DNA of 64,000 nucleotides from Hyphomicrobiales bacterium (GTDB taxonomy: Bacteria > Pseudomonadota > Alphaproteobacteria > Rhizobiales > Beijerinckiaceae). Positions 54,262 to 62,719 of this stretch are shown here, one piece after another (position 1 is the first letter of the stretch; each line of letters opens with the position of its first letter). The notes below the pieces were generated by a model. The model did no database searches. It was given only the letters and a program-made list of their open reading frames with translations, and was not told the DNA's origin. The position numbers were made by a program, and so were the translations under genes. Location: NCBI GenBank assembly GCA_017302635.1, contig JAFLCX010000002.1:1289828-1353827 (forward strand), given 5' to 3'.

Positions 54262-54517
54262 GCAGGCGGCGAAAAACGAGCCAGCCGGACGGCTGAAGAT
54301 CAGCCGTGGCGGCTCGCTTAGACTGTCCCTTCGGAGCGGTCAAGCATTACCCGTGAACGACTTCGCTCGCATGGCGCACAGTTTGCTCGACGGATGCCGG
54401 AGCCGGAGAGAACAAACCGGCTTGTCCCGGATTGATACGGATATCGTTTGCGTAAAATACGCATTAGGAATTCCGTAACGAATTGGGGCAGTGGCGTCGA
54501 GTTGCGGGGAGAGTTTG

Positions 54518-55633
54518 ATGGCGAGCTTGCGTCGGCTGACAGAACATTTCAGGGGTCGCGGCGAAACGCAGGGCGGCTCGAAAGGCCTGGGTCGGGTCGC
54601 GAGCCTGATGCTCGGTGGGGTTATTGCCGTCGCGGCCGGCACGGTTCTCGTGAAGGCGGGGTCGGACCCGCAAATTCGCGAAGTGTTTCTGGAATTCAAC
54701 AAGCCCATTCGCCGGGCGGTAGAACCCTATATCCAGCAGGTGCGGATGCCGCAGGTGTTCCGGCGCAACGAGCCGCGTCAGGCGCAGACCCTGAACTCGG
54801 CACCTCCACGCTACCTGCCGTCAAGCCGACCCGAAACGGTCGAGCGCTCCGTCGGGCTACCGCGTGGCGCGCTCGATATCCGCCCGGTCGAAGGCCTGCA
54901 GCCGCTACCGGCTCCGCGCGCGGCAAAGGTCAATCGCAGCCTGACCTCTCCCGAACCCGGTTTGGCAACGGCAACGAATTACTGCGTGCGCTTGTGCGAT
55001 GGATTTGCGTTCCCTGTCGGTCGGGCCGGGATGGGCGACGAGGGCGCTCAAGAGGCCGCCTGCCGGCTGGCCTGTCCGAATAGCCAGGTTGCCCTCTTCA
55101 CGATGCCGAAAGGCGCAAAAGATTTTTCGGAGGCCACGCGCGGTGGCGTGAATTATTCGGCCTTGCCGACAGCCTTCAACTATCGCGAGAGCTACAATGC
55201 GTCTTGCACCTGCCGGCCGAAAGGGCAGACACAATCCGCATCCGCGCTGCTGGGCGATTTCACGCTTCGTCGCGGCGATCTGGCCATGACGCGGATCGGC
55301 GTCCGCCATTTTGATGGCTCGGGTCGCTTCCCGCATCGTTCAGCCAATTTCTCCGACGCCCTGGGCAAATTGCGCGACCCGAAGGAAATCCGCCGCGTGA
55401 AAGAGATGGAGGCGGCGTCGCTTCGCGGAAACCTGCCGGTTGAGGCCCATGCCGCAGTGCGCAACCGGGTGGCCAGTGAAATTCGCCTCGCGGAAATGAA
55501 GGCCGGGAACGCCAAGGTTGTGGAACTCGAGAAGCCCTCTCGGCGGTTTCAGGAATTGCAGGCCAAACGTTTCTACGGGCCGCAGCTGGTTCGCGTGATC
55601 GAGCGACGTCAGGGCCTGATTGCGATGAACTGA
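54518..55633 (+). CDS. DUF2865 domain-containing exported protein
   Basis: A 371-residue protein with an N-terminal membrane anchor (VASLMLGGVIAVAAGTVLVKAG) and a periplasmic part. The DUF2865 core shows NYCVRLCDGFAFPVGR, CRLACPNSQVALFTMP and SCTCRPKG, i.e. spaced Cys pairs that probably form disulfides. This family is essentially confined to Hyphomicrobiales and has no known function. ATG at 54518 follows GGGGAG at good spacing. A strong terminator follows at 55675. Confidence 0.87.
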   Translation: MASLRRLTEHFRGRGETQGGSKGLGRVASLMLGGVIAVAAGTVLVKAGSDPQIREVFLEFNKPIRRAVEPYIQQVRMPQVFRRNEPRQAQTLNSAPPRYLPSSRPETVERSVGLPRGALDIRPVEGLQPLPAPRAAKVNRSLTSPEPGLATATNYCVRLCDGFAFPVGRAGMGDEGAQEAACRLACPNSQVALFTMPKGAKDFSEATRGGVNYSALPTAFNYRESYNASCTCRPKGQTQSASALLGDFTLRRGDLAMTRIGVRHFDGSGRFPHRSANFSDALGKLRDPKEIRRVKEMEAASLRGNLPVEAHAAVRNRVASEIRLAEMKAGNAKVVELEKPSRRFQELQAKRFYGPQLVRVIERRQGLIAMN

Positions 55634-55674
55634 TCGGCGACACATGAGAAACGCGCCCAGTTTGGAATGAACCC

Positions 55675-55707
55675 AAAAAGGCACCGCAAATCGCTGGTGC
55701 CTTTTTT
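55675..55707 (+). terminator. Rho-independent terminator after the DUF2865 gene
   Basis: AAAAAGGCACC and GGTGCCTTTTTT form a stem of up to eleven base pairs around a 10-base loop, followed by a T-run. It can act in both directions. Confidence 0.85.
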
Positions 55708-55737
55708 GTTTTTCGGCTTCGTTGAGCGTATCTGCAG

Positions 55738-55760
55738 TTTAGAATTCTTATAAGTTTATG
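55738..55760 (+). promoter_or_regulatory. AT-rich element upstream of the iron-type ABC genes, possibly an iron-response site
   Basis: TTTAGAATTCTTATAAG lies 143 bases upstream of the SBP gene in otherwise GC-rich DNA. TTTAGAA followed by TTCTTA resembles, loosely, the AT-rich Irr-type boxes of rhizobia. A TTGACG at 55779-55784 could be the -35. The match is weak and the element may simply be an UP-type promoter region. Confidence 0.35.
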
Positions 55761-55880
55761 GAATTGCTGCGTTTTTTCTTGACGCGCCCGGCACTTCATT
55801 CCATTTCGCACCTGCGGCGCATGTTGGACGCGCCCCATTCCTTCGCGGGCCTTGAACCCGCCGAAAATGGAGATTGAAAA

Positions 55881-56909
55881 ATGCCGAGACTGTTTTCCCG
55901 TTTGCTCGCGCCTGCCGTGCTGGCTCTGGGCGCGACCCTTCCTGCTCTCGCGCAGGAGGTGAACCTTTACACGCATCGTGAGCCGGGGCTGATCAAGCCG
56001 TTGCTGGATCGCTTCACCGCTGAAACCGGCGTGAAGGTCAATGTCGTGTTCGCTGCCAACGGGCTTGCCGAACGCATACAGTCCGAAGGGGAGCGCAGCG
56101 CGGCCGACCTGCTGCTCTCGGTGGACGTCGCGACGCTCACGCATGCCGTCTCACTGGGCATCACGCAGCCCGTGAAGACCCCGGCGCTGGAAAAGGCCGT
56201 GCCCGCCAATCTGCGGGCGGCGGATGGCTCATGGTGGGCCATGTCGATGCGCGCCCGCGCCTTCTATGTCTCGAAAGATCGCGTCAAGGATGCCGCGCTG
56301 ACCTACGAGGATCTCGCCGATCCGCGCTTCAAGGGCCGCGTCTGCCTGCGGGATGGCCTGCATGCCTATAACACCTCGATGATTGCCGCCGCCATCGCCA
56401 ACATGGGTGATGTGAAGGCCGAGGAATGGCTGAAGGGCGTGCGCGCCAACCTCTCGAAGAAGCCCTCCGGCGGCGATCGCGATGTCGCGAAGGATATTGC
56501 TTCAGGCTCGTGTGATATCGGCCCGTCGAACACCTATTACATGGGCCTGATGAACCGGGACCCGAACCAGAAGGCCTGGGCGGATGCCGTGCGTGTGGTG
56601 CTGCCCACCTTCCGCAATGGCGGCGGCACGCATGTGAACATTTCCGGCATTGTGTTCGCCAAGCACATGAAGAACCGCGATCAGGCGATCCGTCTTGTCG
56701 AGTGGCTGGTCAGCCCGGCAGCGCAGAAACTTTATGCTGCGCAGAACTTCGAATATCCGGTTGTGGGCGGCGTGGAGCCCGACGCTTACACCCTCTCGCT
56801 CGGCGCGCTGAAACCGGATAGCCTCTCTCTGGAAACCGTGGGCGCCAATCGCAAGAAGGCGTCGGAGCTGGTTGACAAGGTTGGGTTTAACCTCGGGCCA
56901 CAGAGCTGA
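55881..56909 (+). CDS. Iron(III)-type ABC substrate-binding protein (FbpA/FutA class)
   Basis: A 342-residue binding protein; signal peptide ends ATLPALAQEV. The mature start VNLYTHREPGLIKPLLDRFTAETG is the FutA/FbpA start, and SNTYYMGLM carries the adjacent Tyr pair that binds Fe3+ in this class. GGGTHVNISGIVFAKHMKN is also characteristic. The Tyr ligands make iron a better guess here than for the AfuA-like SBPs elsewhere in the window. The permease gene starts two bases after its stop. Confidence 0.92.
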   Translation: MPRLFSRLLAPAVLALGATLPALAQEVNLYTHREPGLIKPLLDRFTAETGVKVNVVFAANGLAERIQSEGERSAADLLLSVDVATLTHAVSLGITQPVKTPALEKAVPANLRAADGSWWAMSMRARAFYVSKDRVKDAALTYEDLADPRFKGRVCLRDGLHAYNTSMIAAAIANMGDVKAEEWLKGVRANLSKKPSGGDRDVAKDIASGSCDIGPSNTYYMGLMNRDPNQKAWADAVRVVLPTFRNGGGTHVNISGIVFAKHMKNRDQAIRLVEWLVSPAAQKLYAAQNFEYPVVGGVEPDAYTLSLGALKPDSLSLETVGANRKKASELVDKVGFNLGPQS

Positions 56910-56911
56910 TT

Positions 56912-58513
56912 TTGACTGCAGTTTTTTCCAGACATGGCTGGATGATTCTGGCGGCGGGCCTTGTGCTCGCCGCCCTCGTGTTTGCGCCGGGGCTTGGCTT
57001 CCTCTCGCGCATGCTCGGCCCTTCAACGGGGAACCTGTTCGCGCTGACGCCAACCCAGTTCGCGGCCTTGCGGGAAACGATGTGGCTCATGGCCGGTGTG
57101 GCGGCGTTGACGGCCTCGATTGGGGTTTCCACGGCCTGGCTGGTCTCGGTGCATGAGTTTCCGCTGCGTCGGGCGATCGATATTGGCCTTGTGCTGCCGC
57201 TGGCCTTCCCGACCTATCTCATCGCGTATGTGGCGGTTGATCTGCTCGATTTCTTCGGGCCGGTTCAGAGCGCCTTTCGCGCGATCACCGGCTATCGGCT
57301 CGCCAACGAATATTACTTTCCGAGCATTCGCTCGCTTCCGGGTGCCGTCATTCTGCTCAGCCTCGTGCTGATGCCTTACGTCTATGTGCCCTGTCGCATC
57401 CTGTTCACGCGCTCGGGACGCAATATCGTCGAGGCGGCGCGGCTGCTGGGGGCCAGCGGCTGGCGATTGTTTTTCCGGATCGGGCTGCCGATCGCCAAGC
57501 CGGCGATTCTCACCGGCGTTGTTCTGGCGCTACTGGAAACCCTGAACGATATCGGTGCCGTTGAATATCTCGGCGTTTCCAGTCTGTCCGCAGTCATCCG
57601 GGATCTCTGGCTCAATCGCTTCGATCTGGCGGGAGCGGCCCGTCTCGCGGGACTGCTGATCGCGATTGTTGTCCTCCTGCTGCTGATCAACCCTCAATCG
57701 CGCTCCGGTATCGTGCCCCGGCAGGCCGAACGCTCATCCAGTGAGCCGCGTCGCGTTCCGCTCTCGGCGGGAAAAGCCTGGGCGGCAACCGGCTTCTGCC
57801 TGCTGCCTGTCGCATTGGGGTTCGTGATTCCGGTCCTGCATCTTGTTTCCCGCGCCATCCGTTATTTGGGCGCGCTCAGCATGGATCACGAACTGCTTCA
57901 GGCGGTTTTTGCCACGGTTTTCATCGCCCTTGCAGTCAGCGCAGTGGTGATGATCTGCGGAGCCCTGATCGCGATCGCTCAGCGCGTGACCGGAGTCTTC
58001 AACCGGGTTGGGCCGCTGACGATGCTGGGTTATGCGACGCCGGGGACAGTGCTTGTGCTCGCCATCATGCCGGTGCTCGGCACCTTCGACGATGCGCTGG
58101 TCGGGATGGGCCTGCCGGCCCTGTTCATTGGCGCCCATGCGGCGGTGATTTACGCGCTCTCCGCCCGATTTCTTGGAATCGGCACCACGCAGGCCGGGTT
58201 GGCGCTGGCGCGCTTGCCCGCCAATGTCGACGCAGTCGCCCGCATCCACGGCTATGGCGATATCCGTCTCGCCACACGCATTCACTGGCCCGCGATCCAA
58301 CCTGGCCTCAAGCTTGGTGCGATCCTCGTCTTCATCGATACGGTGAAGGAGCTGCCCGCGACCCTGCTGCTGCGCCCGCTCAATGTCGAGACGCTGGCAA
58401 CACGGGCCTATGCCAAGGCCTCGGCAGGCATGTTTGAGCATGGCGCGCTCGATTCACTGCTGATTGTGGCGATCAGCGCTCTTGCGGCTATAGCCTTGAG
58501 TCGCCGCAACTGA
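56912..58513 (+). CDS. Iron(III)-type ABC permease (FbpB class)
   Basis: A 533-residue permease with two fused transmembrane domains of about six helices each. EAA loops: VEAARLLGASGWRLFFRIGLPIAKP and VDAVARIHGYGDIRLATRIHWPAIQP. A TTG start at 56912 follows the SBP stop after two bases. No ATPase gene follows, which is unusual since fbpC normally completes the operon; one must be supplied from elsewhere. Confidence 0.92.
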   Translation: MTAVFSRHGWMILAAGLVLAALVFAPGLGFLSRMLGPSTGNLFALTPTQFAALRETMWLMAGVAALTASIGVSTAWLVSVHEFPLRRAIDIGLVLPLAFPTYLIAYVAVDLLDFFGPVQSAFRAITGYRLANEYYFPSIRSLPGAVILLSLVLMPYVYVPCRILFTRSGRNIVEAARLLGASGWRLFFRIGLPIAKPAILTGVVLALLETLNDIGAVEYLGVSSLSAVIRDLWLNRFDLAGAARLAGLLIAIVVLLLLINPQSRSGIVPRQAERSSSEPRRVPLSAGKAWAATGFCLLPVALGFVIPVLHLVSRAIRYLGALSMDHELLQAVFATVFIALAVSAVVMICGALIAIAQRVTGVFNRVGPLTMLGYATPGTVLVLAIMPVLGTFDDALVGMGLPALFIGAHAAVIYALSARFLGIGTTQAGLALARLPANVDAVARIHGYGDIRLATRIHWPAIQPGLKLGAILVFIDTVKELPATLLLRPLNVETLATRAYAKASAGMFEHGALDSLLIVAISALAAIALSRRN

Positions 58514-58517
58514 CATT

Positions 58518-58536
58518 TTGTTGTCATCGGCAACAA
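58518..58536. promoter_or_regulatory. TTGTTG-N7-CAACAA inverted repeat before the CoA-transferase genes
   Basis: Two perfect 6-bp arms with a 7-base spacer in the gap between the FbpB-like permease and scoA. It could be an operator for the CoA-transferase operon or a small stem-loop of the permease mRNA 3' end. Confidence 0.4.
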
Positions 58537-58647
58537 TCTATGCTCCGAAAAGCCCTCTTTTCGCGCCGCAACAAAACCGTTAAGAGCACTGGTATACCGC
58601 TGCTGGAAATGACGCGCGGAACGTTCCGGATCAAGAAGGACAGAGCA

Positions 58648-59394
58648 ATGGCGGGTCCCACTTCTCGCAAGGTATTTCCCGATGCCAAGGCGGCGCTCGC
58701 CGGCATCCTCAAGGATGACATGACCATCATGGCCGGCGGCTTCGGCCTGTGCGGCGTTGCCGAGACTTTGGTGGATGCCATCAAGGAAACGGGCGTGAAG
58801 GGCCTCACAGTCATTTCCAACAATGCGGGTGTGGATGGCATCCATCTCGGCAAGCTGCTGGAGACACGGCAGATCCGGAAGATGATTTCCTCTTACGTGG
58901 GCGAGAACAAGATTTTCGCGCAGCAATATCTGGCGGGCGAGCTCGAGCTCGAATTCAACCCGCAGGGCACGCTCGCCGAGCGCATCCGCGCGGGCGGCGC
59001 TGGCATACCGGCCTTTTACACCGCCACGGGCTACGGCACGGTGATTGCCGAGGGCAAGGATGTCCGGGAGTTCCCGAATTCACCCCGATTTGCGGGCCGC
59101 AAATACATCATGGAAACCGGCCTCTGGGCCGATATCGCACTCGTCCACGCCTGGAAGGGTGATACCGAGGGCAACCTGATCTACCGGAAGACCGCGCGCA
59201 ACTTCAACCCGATGATGGCGACCGCTGCGACGGTGACCATCGCCGAGGTCGAGCATCTTTTCCCGGCCGGCGAACTCGAGCCGGACCAGATCCATACGCC
59301 CGGCATTTATGTGAAGCGGATCGTGCACACTCCGAATGCGCCCAAGCGCATCGAGAACCGCACCACCCGCCCCCACCCCACTCCCACTCACTAA
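58648..59394 (+). CDS. 3-oxoacid CoA-transferase subunit A
   Basis: Alpha subunit of a succinyl-CoA:3-ketoacid-type CoA-transferase, used to activate acetoacetate in ketone or PHB metabolism. Motifs: [39 protein letters not shown] and [17 protein letters not shown] 248-residue product starts at the ATG at 58648, preceded by AAGGA; the frame is open upstream to 58540 with no ribosome-binding site. Substrate range (acetoacetate, 3-oxoadipate) is not certain. Confidence 0.93.
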   Translation: MAGPTSRKVFPDAKAALAGILKDDMTIMAGGFGLCGVAETLVDAIKETGVKGLTVISNNAGVDGIHLGKLLETRQIRKMISSYVGENKIFAQQYLAGELELEFNPQGTLAERIRAGGAGIPAFYTATGYGTVIAEGKDVREFPNSPRFAGRKYIMETGLWADIALVHAWKGDTEGNLIYRKTARNFNPMMATAATVTIAEVEHLFPAGELEPDQIHTPGIYVKRIVHTPNAPKRIENRTTRPHPTPTH

Positions 59395-59411
59395 GACCGG
59401 AGCGCCTCATC

Positions 59412-60053
59412 ATGGCTTGGTCCCGCGAAGAAATGGCCGCCCGCGCCGCAAAGGAACTGAAGGACGGTTTCTACGTGAATCTCGGCATCGGCATCCCCAC
59501 GCTCGTCTCGAATTTCATTCCCGAGGGGATCTCGGTCGCTTTGCAGAGCGAGAATGGCATGATGGGCATGGGCCCCTTCCCCTATGAGGGCGAGGAAGAC
59601 CCCGACCTCATCAATGCCGGCAAGCAGACGGTCACCGAATTGCCGATCTCCTCCTATTTCTCGTCTTCCGATAGCTTCGCGATGATCCGCGGCGGACACA
59701 TCGACCTCTCGATTCTCGGTGCCATGCAGGTTGCTCAGAACGGCGACCTCGCCAACTGGATGATCCCGGGCAAGATGGTCAAAGGCATGGGCGGCGCGAT
59801 GGACCTCGTCGCCGGGGTGAAAAAGGTCGTCGTGGTGATGGAACACGAGGCCAAGGGTGAGTCGAAGCTCCTCAAGAGCTGCAACCTGCCGCTCACCGGC
59901 GCCGGCGTGGTCGATATGGTGATCACGGATCTGGGCGTGTTCGAGATCGATCGCTCCGGCAAGACCCCGATGAAGCTCATCGAACTCGCGACCGGCGTCA
60001 CAGAGGCCGAAATTCGCGAAAAGACTGACGCAGATTACATCTCCGCCCTGTAA
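59412..60053 (+). CDS. 3-oxoacid CoA-transferase subunit B
   Basis: Beta subunit, 213 residues. The catalytic Glu is in [12 protein letters not shown]. Other motifs: [69 protein letters not shown] and ATGVTEAEI. It starts 17 bases after subunit A and completes a two-gene operon. Confidence 0.95.
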   Translation: MAWSREEMAARAAKELKDGFYVNLGIGIPTLVSNFIPEGISVALQSENGMMGMGPFPYEGEEDPDLINAGKQTVTELPISSYFSSSDSFAMIRGGHIDLSILGAMQVAQNGDLANWMIPGKMVKGMGGAMDLVAGVKKVVVVMEHEAKGESKLLKSCNLPLTGAGVVDMVITDLGVFEIDRSGKTPMKLIELATGVTEAEIREKTDADYISAL

Positions 60054-60256
60054 AATCAGGGCAATTCCGCCGTTTGCGGAAGTTGCGGGATTCGGCTAGT
60101 TTCCTGATCGGGTTTGGCTGACCTTCCCGGCCTTGAAAGACCGGGCAAAGGCTGCGAAACGCCCCTTTGGCATTCGCGAACGCCGAATTCTGGCCTGGGA
60201 GCAGAGCGATAAGCAACGAGGCGAAAATAGCAGGTCCGGCCCCGGAAGGCCGGGGC

Positions 60257-62095
60257 ATGGGTGCGTTGCGCGCCAGTGGGGGCATGTTTTCGCCTGTTCT
60301 GCTCGCGCGCTTGAAGCTCGCCGCTTTGATCGTCGGCCTCGGGGCTGTCGCTGTCGTGATGGCGCTTGCGGCGCTCATCGGCTCGCGCGATTTTTCTCAG
60401 GTTCCGGCCCGTGTCGTCGCATCCTTTCAGGCCGAGACCGGCGGTCTCCTGCGTCTGGGCAAGGCAGAAATGCGTTATTGGCCGCAGCCCCGCCTCGTGT
60501 TCGACCGGCTGAGCTTCGAACATGCGGGGGCCGGAATTTCGCTCCATTCCGGTCGTGCCGTGCTGCGCATCGGTCTGGCCGACCTCCTGGATGGCAGCAT
60601 CGACCAACCGCACCTCGAGCTGAGCGCGGCGGATATCCGCCTCGATCCGGAGCCTTTTCGGCTCGCGGCCGCTTCCCCTCGCGGGCTGATTGCGCTGTTG
60701 GATCAACTCAGCGCCAGTTTCGCGGGCACACGCCTCGCTGGCGCCCGGGTGACCCTGTCGCAGGCCCGGATTTCCATGGCTTCAGCCGGGCAAGCCTCGC
60801 CCGATTTCCTGCTGGAGCCGGTCGATGCGCGCGTGCGATACCGGGCAGGAGCGGGCCGCCTTGATATCACGGCCAGACGCAACTCCTCCTTGCGTCCGCT
60901 CGAGTTTTCCGCGTCGCTGCCAACCGCCCGGGCACTCGTTGATCAGGCGCCACGCGCGGCCTCGGCCCGCATTTCCGGATTCGGATCGCGGAGCACATTC
61001 GAAGGCACAATGATCCGCCAGGCGGACCTCGCCCTGAACGGTCGCATCGATGTCACCGTCCATGATGATCTGGCGCGCTTGATGGGCGTTTCGCTCAGAC
61101 GTCCGGATCGCGCAGGCGAGGAGCAGACCCGGGTGGCCGGGACTCTCCTGCTCGACACGCGCGGGGGCGGACTGGAGGCGCTGACCATCTCGCGTGGCGA
61201 CGGTTCGCTTTCCGGCATCGCTTCGTTGCGCGAGAATGCCGGGCGCTGGGGAATTTCGGCGACTTTGGCTGGCGATCTCGTGGATGGAACCGCCGCACAT
61301 GCCGCCCTTCAGCGACTGCGTGCGCCGGAGGGCAACTGGTCGCGCGCCGAACTGGACGTGAACCCGGCTTCGCGGATCGATCTTGACCTGAGGCTCTCGA
61401 CGAAAGTCTTCAGGCTCGGACGCGTCGCACTCGAGAATGCCGCGCTTTCGATCTTCACCCGCCGGGGGCGTGCTGAATTCTCGATCGCCGACTCTCGCTA
61501 TGCTGGCGGAACGCTCAAGGCCCGCGTCTCGGTGATGGAGCGTCCAGGTGGTCAGGATCTGCGCTTCCAGATTTCCGGAGACCGGATCGAGAGCGAGACT
61601 CTTCTTGAACAGGCCTTCGATCTCAGTCGGCTGCGCGGTATTTCGAATTTTGTCCTTCAGGGCGATTCGAGCGGCAAGACGATTGCGGAACTCGCAGCCA
61701 ACCTGAACGGCTCGGGAGGGGTCGAAATTCGCTCTGGCACGATCATAGGAATTGATGCCAATCGCTTGATGGCGCGCATTGCCGAGAGCCGACCTGAAGC
61801 AGCTTTGCTTGCGAGCCTTGGGGGCCGCACGCCGTTCGAAATACTTTCGACCCATGTGACAATCCGCAACGGCCGGATCGAGCCCGTCGGCTCCAACCTC
61901 ACTGCGCCGCGCATGATCGGACTACTGGAAGGCGCGATCGACCTGTCGGCCCAGCGCCACGATCTCGCGATCGTTTTGCGCCGCCGCGAGGATCAGCCGC
62001 CGCTGCCCAACGATTTCTTCGCCTTCCGGATCGAGGGGGCGCTGTTCGCGCCGCAGCTCCGGCCAGACCTGAGCCTGCTCGCGCGGCGAAGCTGA
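60257..62095 (+). CDS. AsmA-family protein
   Basis: A large protein of about 612 residues with one N-terminal membrane helix (LKLAALIVGLGAVAVVMALAALIG) and a long beta-rich periplasmic region ending in the AsmA C-terminal domain (ANLNGSGGVEIRSGTIIGIDANRLM). AsmA-like proteins are thought to bridge the envelope and move phospholipids to the outer membrane. The start could be 60257 (after CCGGGGC) or 60284 (after GGGGGC); the longer frame from 60167 is unlikely. A 200-bp gap separates it from the CoA-transferase genes, with a small TTCCGC/GCGGAA hairpin at 60065-60081. Confidence 0.87.
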   Translation: MGALRASGGMFSPVLLARLKLAALIVGLGAVAVVMALAALIGSRDFSQVPARVVASFQAETGGLLRLGKAEMRYWPQPRLVFDRLSFEHAGAGISLHSGRAVLRIGLADLLDGSIDQPHLELSAADIRLDPEPFRLAAASPRGLIALLDQLSASFAGTRLAGARVTLSQARISMASAGQASPDFLLEPVDARVRYRAGAGRLDITARRNSSLRPLEFSASLPTARALVDQAPRAASARISGFGSRSTFEGTMIRQADLALNGRIDVTVHDDLARLMGVSLRRPDRAGEEQTRVAGTLLLDTRGGGLEALTISRGDGSLSGIASLRENAGRWGISATLAGDLVDGTAAHAALQRLRAPEGNWSRAELDVNPASRIDLDLRLSTKVFRLGRVALENAALSIFTRRGRAEFSIADSRYAGGTLKARVSVMERPGGQDLRFQISGDRIESETLLEQAFDLSRLRGISNFVLQGDSSGKTIAELAANLNGSGGVEIRSGTIIGIDANRLMARIAESRPEAALLASLGGRTPFEILSTHVTIRNGRIEPVGSNLTAPRMIGLLEGAIDLSAQRHDLAIVLRRREDQPPLPNDFFAFRIEGALFAPQLRPDLSLLARRS

Positions 62096-62200
62096 CAATG
62101 CCGATTTCTTTGCCAACGTGGCATTTGGGGCTGGACAGCGCGGGAGGCTTTTCCTAAAAGCCGCGCACTGCAAGTCATGCTCACGTGCTGGCTTGAAGTC

Positions 62201-62276
62201 GCCCGGGTAGCTCAGTTGGTAGAGCATGCGACTGAAAATCGCAGTGTCGCTGGTTCGATTCCGGCCCCGGGCACCA
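62201..62276 (+). tRNA. tRNA-Phe (GAA)
   Basis: A 76-nt gene with encoded CCA. Acceptor GCCCGGG pairs with CCCGGGC, D-arm AGCTCAGTTGGTAGAGC, anticodon loop CTGAAAA giving GAA, T-arm GGTTCGATTCC. No repeat of its 3' end is found downstream, so no integrated element is evident in the window. Confidence 0.97.
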
Positions 62277-62719
62277 TTCTCCTGATGACAGCAGATTATT
62301 GGGCGGGACGGATTTCCGTTGCGCAGGGCCTCTTGCGTCGAGCGCTGCCCGCGAGCTTGAATCTCTCGGCTGACAACGAGGTGCCGCGAGAGACGAGCGC
62401 GTGACACCAGCTCATTCCGTCGACTTTCTGACGCGAAATCACGCTTTGCTGATTTGCAATCGTTAGGAAACTGCTAATATCCCGCGCAGGAACGACGGGA
62501 TTCACCGGCAAATGGCGCGCAACTGGCCGCAAAATCCCGGCAAATCATACGCCCCACGGATGAGTGGATCGACGCGATGCAGCCAGAAGCATGGGGCGCG
62601 GTTTCGGAACGGCCCAACCTGTTTCATTCGGAGTGCCCGCCCTGCTTTGGGCTGAAGGGGTCGCGTGATTGCGCGCGCCGCGATGCCGGACCCGGCACGC
62701 GAACCATCGGGTCGCCACC
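62277..62719. other. 443-bp intergenic region between tRNA-Phe and the glycine-rich gene
   Basis: No convincing gene is present. TAATAT at 62475-62480 is a possible -10 with TTGCAA 15 bases upstream, which may drive the glycine-rich gene. Short open frames here lack ribosome-binding sites and protein-like composition. The downstream part (62560-62719) carries GC-rich inverted arms, for example GGGGCGCG near 62592. Confidence 0.4.

Noticed and set aside
62201..62719. tRNA-Phe as an integration site for a mobile element.
   Set aside because: No integrase gene and no second copy of the tRNA 3' end is present in the window.
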